A stretch of DNA of 64,000 bases. Source: Microcoleus sp. bin48.metabat.b7b8b9.023. Its GTDB lineage: Bacteria; Cyanobacteriota; Cyanobacteriia; Cyanobacteriales; Microcoleaceae. How positions within the stretch are numbered: the stretch's first letter is position 1; each line of letters starts with the position of its first letter. A program made the translations under genes and the position numbers. Below, one piece after another: positions 15,118 through 24,180 of this stretch. The notes under the pieces were generated by a model. That model was not told where the DNA came from and ran no database searches. It saw only the letters and a list, made by a program, of their open reading frames with translations. The stretch covers positions 1 to 64,000 of the forward strand of contig NZ_JAAFKG010000024.1 in the NCBI RefSeq assembly GCF_013299185.1, given 5' to 3'.

Positions 15118-17220
15118 TTAAGCCGCAACTAAACCGCTGTGTCTCAACAAAGCTTTAGTGCTCGGTTCGCGTCCCCGGAATGTTTTAAACACTTCCATCG
15201 GGTGCAAACTGCCGCCCAATCCTAACACTGTATCTCTGAAGAGTTTACCTGTAGAGGCGATCGCACTTTCATCTTCCAAACCCGCCTCCTCAAACGCCGC
15301 AAAAGCATCAGCACTAAGGACTTCCGCCCATTTGTAGCTGTAATAGCCCGCCGCATAGCCGCCCGCAAAAATGTGTCCGAAAGCGCACAAAAATGCGTCT
15401 TCTTCCAGAGGAGGCAACACAGTTGTCGTTTTAGCGATGCGGTTGCGGACATCCGCCACGGTTTCACTGCCGCCCGATCGATAGCGGTGGTGCAATTCGA
15501 TATCAACACTGCTAAAATGTACTTGCCTGAGCATGGCACTGCCGCTCATGTAGTGGCGCGCTGCTAGCAGCTTTTGGTAATAGTGTTCCGGCAAAGTTTC
15601 CCCAGTTTGGTAATGTTTCGCCATCCCGAACAAAGTCGCCCTATCGTAACACCAATTTTCCATAAATTGACTGGGCAACTCCACCGCATCCCACTCAACA
15701 TTATTGATGCCCGAAGCTCCCGGATAGTCTACCGTTGTCAGCATATGCTGCAAACCGTGGCCGAATTCGTGAAACAAAGTTTCTACTTCCAAAAAAGTCA
15801 TTAAACTCGGTTTCCCGTCAACCGGAGGGCTTTGGTTGCACACCAAATACGCCACAGGTAAACGCGTTGTTGTTTTTCCCGCTTCCACAAACTTAGCGCG
15901 CACCACGCACTCATCCATCCAAGCACCGCCGCGCTTTTCTTCTGGGCGGCTGTAGGGATCTAGATAGAAATTGGCGATCGCATTTCCGGCTTCATCATCT
16001 ATTTTAAAATAACGCACGTCTTTGTGCCAGACAGGAGCTTGACCGTCCGCCGCCGTTACCGTCACACCGAAGAGCCGCTTTACTAATCCAAATAACCCCT
16101 CCAAAACCTGCGGCAAAGCAAAATAAGGACGCAATTCTTCGGCACTAAAAGCAAACTTTTCTTCCCGCTGCCTTTCCGCCCAAAAACCCACATCCCAGTG
16201 CTTCAAATCCGCAGCTTCCGGCGCGCCTTTAGAGGCAGCAAAAACTTTCAATTCTTCTAAATCTTTGACAGCAGCACTGTAGCTAGCCAAGCGCAATTCT
16301 TCTAACAAAGCTTCCACTGCTGTCACGTTAGGAGCCATTTTGCTCGCCAAGCTCAATTCGGCATAACTGCCAAACCCGAGCAAAGCAGATTTTTCGTGGC
16401 GCAGTGCTAAAATGCGATCGGTCAAAGGCCAGTTATTCAATTCTCCACTGCTAGCTCTGCCGATCAAAGCTTTGTACAACTTTTCGCGCAAATCGCGGCG
16501 AGTGCTGTGCTGCATAAAAGGCCCGTAACTCGGAAAGTCTAAAGTAATCCGCCAAGGGCCATTTTCCGCACCGGCATTTTCGGCGCCGGCACTGCGAGCC
16601 GCTTGAGCTGCTAAACTCAACAAACTCGGCGGTAAACCGTCAATTTCGTCTTTGTTTGTGAGGGTGATACTGAAAGCTTTGGTAGCGTCGAGGACGTGAT
16701 TGGAAAATTGAGTAGTAATTTCTGCCATTTCTAATTGAATGGCATTGAAACGCTCTTTTTGCTCGCCTTCTAAACCAACGCCGGAGAGTTGAGCATCTCG
16801 GAGGGAGGCTTCGACAATTCGCTGTTGAGCTGACTCTAAACTGTCCCAATTTTCGCTAGCCCGCAGCGCTTTAAAACCTTCATAAAGCGGTTTGCTCTGA
16901 CTGAGCTTGCTCGCAAATTTTACTACTTCCGGCTGCACTGTTTCGTGAGCCGATCGCAATTCCGGACTATTTTTCACCCCCATCAAATGTCCGACAATGC
17001 TCCAAGTCCAATTTAAACGCTCTCCGAGCCGCTGCAATGGTTCTACCAAACCGCTCCAAGTCGGCTCAACAGAGGCTTCTAAGGCAGCTAACTCGGCTTC
17101 TAGTTCCGCCAGCAGTTGGGTAACGGCGGGGACTACGTGTAGGAGTGCGATCGCATCAAACGGTGGCAATCCTTTGCCAATTAATAACGGGTTATCAGTA
17201 ACAGTTACGGTTGCGGTCAT
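15118..17220 (-). CDS. prlC: M3-family oligopeptidase (oligopeptidase A/PrlC-like)
   Basis: 700 residues, the usual length. A cytosolic zinc peptidase that degrades short peptides and cleaved signal peptides. The zinc motif is LFHEFGHGLQHML, with His-Glu near residue 481, followed by the second-site glutamate region GINNVEWDAVELPSQFMENW. The C-terminal HHRYRSGG and GGYAAGYYSYKWAEVLSADAF segments are typical of the family and line the substrate channel. The N-terminal half is the helical cap. It stands alone, flanked by repeat-rich gaps. Confidence 0.94.
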   Translation of the reverse strand: MTATVTVTDNPLLIGKGLPPFDAIALLHVVPAVTQLLAELEAELAALEASVEPTWSGLVEPLQRLGERLNWTWSIVGHLMGVKNSPELRSAHETVQPEVVKFASKLSQSKPLYEGFKALRASENWDSLESAQQRIVEASLRDAQLSGVGLEGEQKERFNAIQLEMAEITTQFSNHVLDATKAFSITLTNKDEIDGLPPSLLSLAAQAARSAGAENAGAENGPWRITLDFPSYGPFMQHSTRRDLREKLYKALIGRASSGELNNWPLTDRILALRHEKSALLGFGSYAELSLASKMAPNVTAVEALLEELRLASYSAAVKDLEELKVFAASKGAPEAADLKHWDVGFWAERQREEKFAFSAEELRPYFALPQVLEGLFGLVKRLFGVTVTAADGQAPVWHKDVRYFKIDDEAGNAIANFYLDPYSRPEEKRGGAWMDECVVRAKFVEAGKTTTRLPVAYLVCNQSPPVDGKPSLMTFLEVETLFHEFGHGLQHMLTTVDYPGASGINNVEWDAVELPSQFMENWCYDRATLFGMAKHYQTGETLPEHYYQKLLAARHYMSGSAMLRQVHFSSVDIELHHRYRSGGSETVADVRNRIAKTTTVLPPLEEDAFLCAFGHIFAGGYAAGYYSYKWAEVLSADAFAAFEEAGLEDESAIASTGKLFRDTVLGLGGSLHPMEVFKTFRGREPSTKALLRHSGLVAA

Positions 17221-17623
17221 TTAATTTTCTTGTAACAGGTTGAAAACAGGTGAACTAGACAGATTGCCTTTTCAATTTGTAACACAGTTGTCGGAAAAGT
17301 TACACTCCAGCCGGGTGAGGGAGAGGGGGAGAGGGGGAGAATCTGGGAGCATCTCATTTTCGCAAAAAGTATTTTTTTTACAGTGCGAGCGGGGACGCTC
17401 GCACTACAAATGCCAAACTCAGATGCACCAGAAAATATTCCTTCTGACTGATGACCAATAACTGCTGTTGACGGCTGTTCGCGAGCGGAGACAGCACTAA
17501 TGATTGGTGTTCGCGAGCGGGGACAGCACTATTAAATGCAAAACTGATATGCTCCCCTGCCAACTATCAACTGCTTTCGCAGTCAACTGTCAACTGTCAA
17601 CTGTCAACTGTCAACTGTCAACT
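17221..17623. repeat. Repeat-filled gap ending in a heptamer STRR array
   Basis: The gap holds a CAGTGCGAGC/GCTCGCACTAC palindrome near 17381-17406, two copies of GTTCGCGAGCGG-GACAGCACTA near 17478-17531, and a heptamer array of CAACTGT units at 17581-17623. The array overlaps the 3' end of the coiled-coil gene on the minus strand and supplies its stop codon. Confidence 0.65.
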
Positions 17624-18484
17624 GTTTTGCAACTCCTTGACAACCGAGATTAAGCGCTTGAGGTGAGGTTTGACAACTTCTTGCTGCTCGTGTTCCAAAC
17701 GGTGAATTTGAGCTTGAACTACAGACAAATCCGGAGTCGATTGGTACACAGGAGCTTGCACTTGGCTTTGCAGATTAGCCATAACTTTCTGGATTTCCAA
17801 AAATCGAGTATTTACTAATTCCCAGTCATCTCGGGTGAGAGCAGTTTCTGTCAAGCTCTTCATCGCACTTTGCAGTTGTTCTATCGCCTGTTCCACAGCT
17901 TCGATATTTGTCGGTTGGCCCACCGATAAATCTTGAATTTGTTCCCTCACCTGCTGGCGAACATCGAGCACAGCAGACGCCACAATTTCTTGCAAAGAAG
18001 CTACCGACTCTCCCAAACTCAGCAATTGTCGCTCAATATCGATCGACTCCTCAAAAGCTGCATTCCTAGGCAATGCAGCCATTTGCTGGCGCAGCGCTGC
18101 AATATCTGCTGACAAATGCCTCCGCAATTTAACAATTACCGTTACCGCCGTTTTTTCGACCTTATTTACAGACTTTTGTACTTGGGCCAATTCCGAAGTT
18201 TGATGAACCCGCACTTGCTGCTCGAACCGATACCGATTAGCCACATTCAGCGACAAAGCCAAGGTTAGGGGAGCCACCCCGTAAAAAGCTTGACCAGACA
18301 CTGCCACCGCCAAGGAACCCAAACCAGAGGCCGCCAGAGAGGCGTACTCTGCCACCTCCAGCCAGTGCCTTTGAGGAAAACTTGGCCTCAAGCGGTTTCT
18401 AACAGAGGGGTTTGGCTTCCGCACGACTCTTTGGGTCATAGTATTTTCTCGTTGTTGATAAGGTTGCGAGACAGAGTGGAGCAT
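17618..18484 (-). CDS. Membrane-anchored coiled-coil protein, hypothetical
   Basis: 288 residues. AAGGA about 9 bases before the ATG at 18484 supports this start; MTQRVV 15 codons in is an alternative. A basic N-terminus is followed by two hydrophobic stretches (YASLAASGLGSLAVAVSG and FYGVAPLTLALSLNVANRY). The rest is long amphipathic helix rich in Gln, Glu and Val (RHLSADIAALRQQMA, LLSLGESVASLQEIVAS, VVQAQIHRLEHEQQE), predicted coiled coil. The last Ser codon and TGA are read from the heptamer repeat. Function unknown; a scaffold or chemoreceptor-like structural role is possible but unsupported. Confidence 0.65.
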   Translation of the reverse strand: MLHSVSQPYQQRENTMTQRVVRKPNPSVRNRLRPSFPQRHWLEVAEYASLAASGLGSLAVAVSGQAFYGVAPLTLALSLNVANRYRFEQQVRVHQTSELAQVQKSVNKVEKTAVTVIVKLRRHLSADIAALRQQMAALPRNAAFEESIDIERQLLSLGESVASLQEIVASAVLDVRQQVREQIQDLSVGQPTNIEAVEQAIEQLQSAMKSLTETALTRDDWELVNTRFLEIQKVMANLQSQVQAPVYQSTPDLSVVQAQIHRLEHEQQEVVKPHLKRLISVVKELQNS

Positions 18485-18872
18485 CGATTTATATCCTTTT
18501 TTCAGTTATATGTTTTACATTATTTCTGTGCACTCTTCTATTTTTACCTAATTCAGTAAGTTAAGGATGATTGACACATTATTATGTATTTGCGAGCCGT
18601 CTTGCTGTCGCCCACAATTGGGGCTGTTAAAAGCTGAACCCCAAGGCGTCCTCTATTTTACAGGACGGGGCGCGATCGCCCGCAGGCGATCGACAATCGC
18701 TGCACAGGTCGGTCGATTTGAGATTTTCCATTTTTCGATTTGAGATTAAAACTGCCACCTACTGACGGCGATCGAAGCTTTTAGCCTAGCGGTAGTTGCG
18801 TTTTTGTTCGTGCATTGGTATAATTTACTTCTTCTCAATTTCTCAGATATAATTTACAGCCAGACTTGACAA
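18485..18872. other. Intergenic region with HIP1 sites, no gene seen
   Basis: The region carries a GCGATCGCCCGCAGGCGATCG palindromic cluster near 18671-18691 and AT-rich promoter-like sequence before 18873. I see no RNA family. It presumably holds the promoters of the divergent coiled-coil gene and the small membrane ORF. Confidence 0.35.
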
Positions 18873-19007
18873 ATGAAATCAGAAAAACCCGAAAAGGCCG
18901 ATCGGCTCAAGTCTATTGTCAGTATCACAATCTTTATCATCCTCGTCCTAGCAGTCGGCTTTTTAAGCGTGAATTTTATTTCAGCTCTCTATGCTAAATT
19001 TGCTTAG
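18873..19007 (+). CDS. Small membrane protein, 44 residues
   Basis: The ATG at 18873 opens 44 codons to a TAG at 19005-19007. The layout is that of a single-pass protein: a charged N-terminus (MKSEKPEKADRLK), one long hydrophobic helix (SIVSITIFIILVLAVGFLSV) and a short tail (NFISALYAKFA). That is the architecture of many small thylakoid-complex subunits, but the sequence does not match Psb, Pet, Psa or Ndh small subunits I know. The ribosome site is weak (CAGACTTGACAA), so expression is uncertain. Confidence 0.5.
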   Translation: MKSEKPEKADRLKSIVSITIFIILVLAVGFLSVNFISALYAKFA

Positions 19008-19036
19008 AATAACTGATTAATTGGTAATTGGTAATT

Positions 19037-19111
19037 GGCTGTCAACTGTCAACCCTTTGGCTGCGCGAGCGGGGAAGCTGTCAACAGTCAACAGTCAACA
19101 GTCAACAGTGT
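19037..19111. repeat. Heptamer STRR blocks in both directions
   Basis: GCTGTCAACTGTCAAC at 19037-19053 and GTCAACAGTCAACAG units at 19079-19107 surround a short GC-rich spacer (GGCTGCGCGAGCGGGG). They lie between the 44-residue ORF and the 3' end of the TIGR03792 gene. No conserved tail follows, unlike the composite copies. Confidence 0.7.
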
Positions 19112-19119
19112 CACAAGAG

Positions 19120-19413
19120 TTAATGCAAAAACTTGCGAACTTGATATTCGCGACTTTCGACGATCGGCATTTGCAAATCGCCCATTTTAGCATCCAACTC
19201 ATCGATTGTGCTTTGCGGCACCGAGTTCCACTGTTCCCTAGTTTCCCAGCGAATCAACATCAGCACCTCATTTTCCACCGCATCCACCCAAACTTCTTTG
19301 CCCAAATAACCGGGAAAACTTTTGAGTCCGGCAGTCCAAACTTCTTCATCTCGCAGAATAAACTGTTCCCATTTTTCACGAGGTACTTTAAATCTCAGCC
19401 ACTCAATTACCAT
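19120..19413 (-). CDS. TIGR03792-family protein (ABM-like fold)
   Basis: 97 residues. Motifs VIEWLRFKVPREKWEQFILRDEEVWT, FPGYLGKEVWVD and VLMLIRWETREQWNSVP are the core of a cyanobacterial family of about 90 residues, related in fold to antibiotic-biosynthesis monooxygenases (dimeric alpha-beta barrels). The reaction is unknown. Its 3' end lies beside a heptamer array. Confidence 0.8.
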   Translation of the reverse strand: MVIEWLRFKVPREKWEQFILRDEEVWTAGLKSFPGYLGKEVWVDAVENEVLMLIRWETREQWNSVPQSTIDELDAKMGDLQMPIVESREYQVRKFLH

Positions 19414-19724
19414 ATGATTTTAGATTGTAGATTTTAGATTTTGTAAGGTGCCCAGGCAAAAAAGGATTGGTATGTCATCTCAGATTCATATCGTGTTCTT
19501 TCGGTTAACCCGGATAAGTAAGGATCGCGCGTGCGGACTTAAGTCCGCTCTGATGATGCGGACACTCCCGACGCACTACGAACTATTTTTGTTGTGCTAA
19601 GCGACAGCACATTATATCATTCCTGACGCACCTACAAAACTTATTGAAAAAAACATTAGTTCTCAGTCACAACATTATGATAGTAAAAGCACCCTAAAAT
19701 AATTCCAGATTTGGATTTAATCGA
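19414..19724. other. Intergenic region with a GGACTTAAGTCC hairpin
   Basis: Roughly 310 bases holding a short GCGGACTTAAGTCCGC palindrome near 19535-19550 and remnants of CACTACGAAC repeats. No gene or RNA family seen. Confidence 0.35.
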
Positions 19725-21920
19725 TTAATCGTTACCGATCGCAATTTTAACGATTAACTCAGTTCCCTCTCCCGGACGAGAAATACACAGCAAGTCACCA
19801 CCATGCTTTTCTACTACCAAATGCTGGGATATTGCCAATCCCAAACCTGTGCTCGTGGTCTGACATTTAGTGGTAAATAAAGGGTCAAAGATACGGCAGA
19901 GAACTTCTTCAGTCATTCCAGGGCCGTTGTCGCTAATGGCGATCGCCACTTCGCTCTCCCCTATCACTTCTGTCCGAATCCGAATTTCGGGATTGAATAT
20001 TTCAGTTCCCGAGCTACCGGCAGACAACAAAGACTGATTTTGGATTTTACCATACTTTTCCGGATTTCTCCCCTCTGCTTCCAAAGCGTCGATCGCATTT
20101 GTCAACAAGTGCATGAACACTTGATTTAACTGTCCCGGATAGCAGCGGACTCGCGGCAAATCCCCGTATTCCTTAACTAGAGAAATACCCGGCCGTCCCC
20201 CTTTAGCTTGGAGGCGATTTTGCAAGATCAGCACAGTGCTGTCCAAACCTTCATGGATATCCGCAGGCTTCATTTCAGGTTCGTCAGTACGCGAGAACAA
20301 GCGGAGCGATCGCACAACATCCCGAATTCTCTCCGAACCGACTTTCATTGAATTTAGCAGTTTTGGTATGTCTTTTTTGATGAAGTCTAAGTCTAATTCT
20401 TCCATCAAATCTTGAATTTCCGGAGCTGGATCGGGATAATTTTTTTGGTAAAGGTCGATCGAACGCAGCAGTTCTTGAATGTAGCCAGTGGCGTGGCTGA
20501 CGTTGCCAGAAATGAAACTAACTGGATTATTAATTTCATGCGCTATTCCTGCTACCAACTGCCCTAGAGATGACATCTTTTCTGTTTGGATCAGTTGAGT
20601 TTGAGTTTGCTGCAAAACTAACAGCGTCCGCTCTAATTTTGCCGCTTGCTGGCGCAGGCGTTCTTCCGATTCTTGCAAAGCCAACAAAGACTGTTTGCTT
20701 TCTGTAATGTCCAATCCCACAAATACCGCTGCCGTATTTTTTTGATATTTTTGAGCCACAATTAAATAAGTTTTATTTTCTCCTCTGATGCTCGCTGTTA
20801 CTTCTTGAGAGGTCTTATGGTTCGAGCCGACAAAAAAATCGTATACTAAGTCGTTAAATTTGGGACTTGTATCTAAAAAACCTACTTTTTTACCTGCAAA
20901 TAGTTCAGCAGGCATTTGATAAGCGGAAGCTAAATGTCGGTTTACTCCCAAGTAGCGCAAATCGGAACTTACCCAAGAAACTAATCCGGGTACCGCATCC
21001 AAGACGGCTTGAAGTTGCTCTTTTGCCTCTAAAAGCGCAGATTTTGCTGCGAGGCGAGCGGAAATGTCGCGGGCGATCGCGCAACAGTATTCGCAGCCGT
21101 CGTATTCTAAATAATTGAGTTGAACTTCAACGGGAACAATGGTGCCATTTTTGGTTTTATAACTGGTTTCAAAAGTAAGGTTGTTTTGCTGCTTGAGTTC
21201 AACCCAGCGCTCTGGCCAATCCGATGCTGACAATTGCGAATCGATGTCGGTGAATCTCAGCTTTAGCAGTTCCGATTCCGAGTAGCCTCCTCGATCGCAA
21301 GCCGCTTTATTCGCATAGCAAATTTGACCGTCGGAGGTGGTGAAAAAAACTGTATCAGCAGCATTGTCGAGGGCTTTTTGAGTTAGTTGTAGTTTTGTTT
21401 CTAACTTCTGGCTTTTGCCACCGGGCCTCCATATATTGTTGTAGAAATTTCTTTCTGTTATCTTTTCGGCAAACAGGATCAAACCGCCGATCGCACCTTC
21501 GTTATTTTTCCACGGCCAAAATACCCATTTTTCCGCAGCCCTGACCCCACCTTCGATTTGTCCTGCTACAGATACGGGCGATTGCCCTACGACAAACTCG
21601 CTATATTCCAAAACTCCCGCCAAACAAGCGCGAGCATTTTGGTGCCAATATTCCGGGAGATTTGGGAACAGTTCCCAATGAGACCGACCCAGGGCCTCAC
21701 CGCCACCAAACCCGCAATCTGTTTCCCAGCGACGAGAAACCGACAGATAGCGCATTTCACAATCTACCATTGCCACGGCGTCGGCGGAGCGCTCCACAAA
21801 CCGCCGAAATCCCTCTTTATTTTCGGACATGGCTGCATCAGGGGGTTGGTGGGCGATCGGGATTTTCCCCCCGGCATACCTTCCCAGTCGAATTTCTTGC
21901 TTAACTGGCTTAGTTTGCAC
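19725..21920 (-). CDS. PAS-domain sensor histidine kinase
   Basis: 731 residues, without membrane helices. Three PAS modules in series: about 30-150 (FVERSADAVAMVDCEMRYLSVS), 185-290 (ALDNAADTVFFTTSDGQICYAN...YCCAIARDIS) and 300-410 (AVLDAVPGLVSWVSSDLRYLGVN...VGLDITESK). A coiled segment leads to the dimerisation domain with phospho-acceptor His in GIAHEINNPVSFI near residue 459. The ATPase domain shows NAIDALE (N box), ISDNGPGM, FDPLFTTK and GTGLGLAI-like TSTGLGLAISQ. A soluble kinase with PAS sensors; its response regulator is not adjacent. Confidence 0.92.
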   Translation of the reverse strand: MQTKPVKQEIRLGRYAGGKIPIAHQPPDAAMSENKEGFRRFVERSADAVAMVDCEMRYLSVSRRWETDCGFGGGEALGRSHWELFPNLPEYWHQNARACLAGVLEYSEFVVGQSPVSVAGQIEGGVRAAEKWVFWPWKNNEGAIGGLILFAEKITERNFYNNIWRPGGKSQKLETKLQLTQKALDNAADTVFFTTSDGQICYANKAACDRGGYSESELLKLRFTDIDSQLSASDWPERWVELKQQNNLTFETSYKTKNGTIVPVEVQLNYLEYDGCEYCCAIARDISARLAAKSALLEAKEQLQAVLDAVPGLVSWVSSDLRYLGVNRHLASAYQMPAELFAGKKVGFLDTSPKFNDLVYDFFVGSNHKTSQEVTASIRGENKTYLIVAQKYQKNTAAVFVGLDITESKQSLLALQESEERLRQQAAKLERTLLVLQQTQTQLIQTEKMSSLGQLVAGIAHEINNPVSFISGNVSHATGYIQELLRSIDLYQKNYPDPAPEIQDLMEELDLDFIKKDIPKLLNSMKVGSERIRDVVRSLRLFSRTDEPEMKPADIHEGLDSTVLILQNRLQAKGGRPGISLVKEYGDLPRVRCYPGQLNQVFMHLLTNAIDALEAEGRNPEKYGKIQNQSLLSAGSSGTEIFNPEIRIRTEVIGESEVAIAISDNGPGMTEEVLCRIFDPLFTTKCQTTSTGLGLAISQHLVVEKHGGDLLCISRPGEGTELIVKIAIGND

Positions 21921-22208
21921 GATTTGGGATTTCCTCCATAGCTGTCAAGTTTGAAAAATCTATTTCAGACCTAAAACACTCTTCCCCTGATTGGCTGTTT
22001 TGGGTGATACCCTTGGAGGGTCTCACCCATCAGTAATATCATTTTCTAGGAGATGTGTCCATAGGTACTTAATAAATTGTTCCCGAAACATTGACATTCA
22101 GGAAATTTCCTCATAATTATTCAACATTTGAGGTGGCGCAGCAGTACGCACAGGCTAGCTATCCCTCTTCGTGAATCGCCCAAAGTGTGTGAGACTTTAG
22201 GTGCGTCG

Positions 22209-23417
22209 TCAAACAAATTTGTGCGTAAATTCACTGGTAAAATCCACTCTCCCTTTCCGCAGCATCGCAGGATCTAATCTTTCAATTGTGTTACAAGTGA
22301 GTAACACTACGAGTTTCTGCTGAAATTGAATCCCGTGCTCGTCCATCACGCTTTGATACAGAGTTCCATCCAGCAAACTCAAAATATGTTCAGTTTTGTT
22401 ACTGCGTTGGGCCGCTGCGGTCGATCGATCTTGAGCCAAATTATCAGCCTCGTTGATAATAATGCAAATCCGCTCCAAATAACTCGGGGGCACAAAATTT
22501 TCCACCGCATCATGATCTAAGATAAAGATCACATAACCCAGCGGCACTAAAATCTCCTTTGCTACCGCTTGAGTCCAAGCAGTTTTGCCAGTCCCCGGTT
22601 CGCCGCTAACCAACACAGCCAACTGATTTTGATCGAGAATTGCCTGCTGAACAGTATCAGTAAAACTTTGAACTTCCGCAGAAAAACTCCGAATAGGAAA
22701 GTGACTGTGAACCTGTCCGACACGACTTTTGTACCCGCTGAGAATCACCGCTAAATTATAAGTAGCCTTGCTAACTAACGGCGCAATATCTTTGCAAATC
22801 AGAGTGTAGCACCGCCGACCCCTGTCGTAGCTGTCAATTTGCAGCCAACAGCCTGCTTGTCCCCAATAAGCATAAACAGTACCCAAAACTTCCAAACGTT
22901 CCCAGCTAACAAATCGCTCCCGCGGATAAGAAAAATGCCGTTCCATAAAAAACTGGGTAATCGCATCCGGTTTACCCAGCAAATCCAGAACCTTGAAAAC
23001 AACAATCTCTTGGAGTTTGTTGAGAACGTAGTCGATGGGAATACTAGCGCGGCTGACCAATTGAACAACAGGCGTTTCCGTGACTAAAACATCTTTGTAA
23101 CGGTAATCCGGGTAAACCGGTTGCGGAGTAATGTAATCCCAAAACTCGTCTATTTCGTAGCGAGTATTTTCCGAGAATACATTTAAGATATTCGCCCACC
23201 AAGTATACTGGTGTCGTCCCATGGCATCGGCGATATCGCTGGCTGCATCTAAAGTTTTTTGAGCGAGTTCTACAGGGTCGCTAGATGCTAAGTGCAGCAG
23301 GTGTTCCCAATCAAATTGACGGTAGAGAGGTCGCCAGCCCGATCCTAGGAGCCCTCGATTTTGAGGGTTGTTTTGATTAAAATTGTTGTCGCGATCGCCC
23401 ATATCTTCCGCACTCAT
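22209..23417 (-). CDS. AAA+ ATPase, MoxR/CbxX-like, cyanobacterial
   Basis: 402 residues. The C-terminal half is an AAA+ module: Walker A GEPGTGKTAW near residue 272, Walker B ICIIINEADNLA near 322, sensor 1 LVVLLTCNTIERLDPAMLRKGRVDF with an arginine-finger-like RKGR. The N-terminal 250 residues (WRPLYRQFDWEHLLHLASSD...) are a specific region with no motif I know; a stretch (YAYWGQAGCWLQIDSYDRGRRCY) is aromatic and Cys-bearing. Substrate unknown. It stands alone. Confidence 0.8.
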   Translation of the reverse strand: MSAEDMGDRDNNFNQNNPQNRGLLGSGWRPLYRQFDWEHLLHLASSDPVELAQKTLDAASDIADAMGRHQYTWWANILNVFSENTRYEIDEFWDYITPQPVYPDYRYKDVLVTETPVVQLVSRASIPIDYVLNKLQEIVVFKVLDLLGKPDAITQFFMERHFSYPRERFVSWERLEVLGTVYAYWGQAGCWLQIDSYDRGRRCYTLICKDIAPLVSKATYNLAVILSGYKSRVGQVHSHFPIRSFSAEVQSFTDTVQQAILDQNQLAVLVSGEPGTGKTAWTQAVAKEILVPLGYVIFILDHDAVENFVPPSYLERICIIINEADNLAQDRSTAAAQRSNKTEHILSLLDGTLYQSVMDEHGIQFQQKLVVLLTCNTIERLDPAMLRKGRVDFTSEFTHKFV

Positions 23418-23488
23418 CTTGTAAAACTCCTAGTTACTCTTATTTTAAAATATTTGTCGCACACTTGCTAGAACCAAACAGGATTTTC

Positions 23489-24037
23489 TCAATAAACTTT
23501 TAGATAATTGGGCGGCACCATATCTACCAACCAAACTTTGTTATCCGAGCAGTAAAATGTATGGCCGTCGCATTGCATTGCTGCGGTATCTACAATCAAG
23601 ACTGCCGGGATGCCGTGTCTGGCACCTACTTTACGGGCTGTTTGAATGTCCGCCGACAAATGAACGTGATGTCGAGACATTTTCCGAATTCCTTCACTGA
23701 GAATAGACTTGACGGCAGTCTTGCCTGTTCCGTGATATAAAATATCTGGTGGAACAGCAGGTTCTAACTGCAAGTCAACCTCTACACTGTGTCCTTGGTT
23801 GGCCCGAATTAGAGTGCCTGTCGAGTCAAAAGAAAAGCGCTGTTTGTCGTTTTGGGCGACTACTTCCTTGAGTTCGTAAAGCTGAACGGAAAAGTTATTT
23901 TTTTGGCAAGCATCGAGGAGTTCGCCAACAGAAATCCAGCCCCCCGGTGCGAGTTGAATGCCGATGCGTGCGGGCGCGTGGCGCAGGTGTTTGCTGAGAT
24001 ATCTGCTAATTTTTATTAATCGGGCATCGTTCATCAT
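23489..24037 (-). CDS. kptA: RNA 2'-phosphotransferase (KptA/Tpt1)
   Basis: 182 residues. N-terminal part ISRYLSKHLRHAP...GGWISVGELL and C-terminal part with LYHGTGKTAVKSILSEGI, HHVHLSADIQTARKVGARHG and YCSDNKVWLVD are the two lobes of Tpt1-family enzymes, which move a 2'-phosphate from RNA to NAD+. The conserved Arg-His-Arg-Arg type set is represented by SKHLRH, HGT, SRHHVHLS and the C-terminal VW-V segment. In bacteria the natural substrate is unknown, since they lack yeast-like tRNA splicing. Confidence 0.9.
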   Translation of the reverse strand: MMNDARLIKISRYLSKHLRHAPARIGIQLAPGGWISVGELLDACQKNNFSVQLYELKEVVAQNDKQRFSFDSTGTLIRANQGHSVEVDLQLEPAVPPDILYHGTGKTAVKSILSEGIRKMSRHHVHLSADIQTARKVGARHGIPAVLIVDTAAMQCDGHTFYCSDNKVWLVDMVPPNYLKVY

Positions 24038-24087
24038 TTTACTTAATTTATTGAGTTATTTTGTGGGTATATCGGGTTTATTTAATA

Positions 24088-24153
24088 GGTACGTTGTTGG
24101 GCTTTAGCCCTCTTTCGATATATATAAAGAGGGCTAAAGCCCAACAACGTACC
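24088..24153. repeat. Perfect palindrome, GGTACGTTGTTGGGC family
   Basis: 28-base arms around CGATATATAT, sitting between the kptA start and the 3' end of the methyltransferase gene. It is the most complete copy of the family in the window. It could be a transcription end or a mobile REP-like unit. Confidence 0.9.
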
Positions 24154-24180
24154 TTTATGAATCGGGAAAAACTCTGCCTT

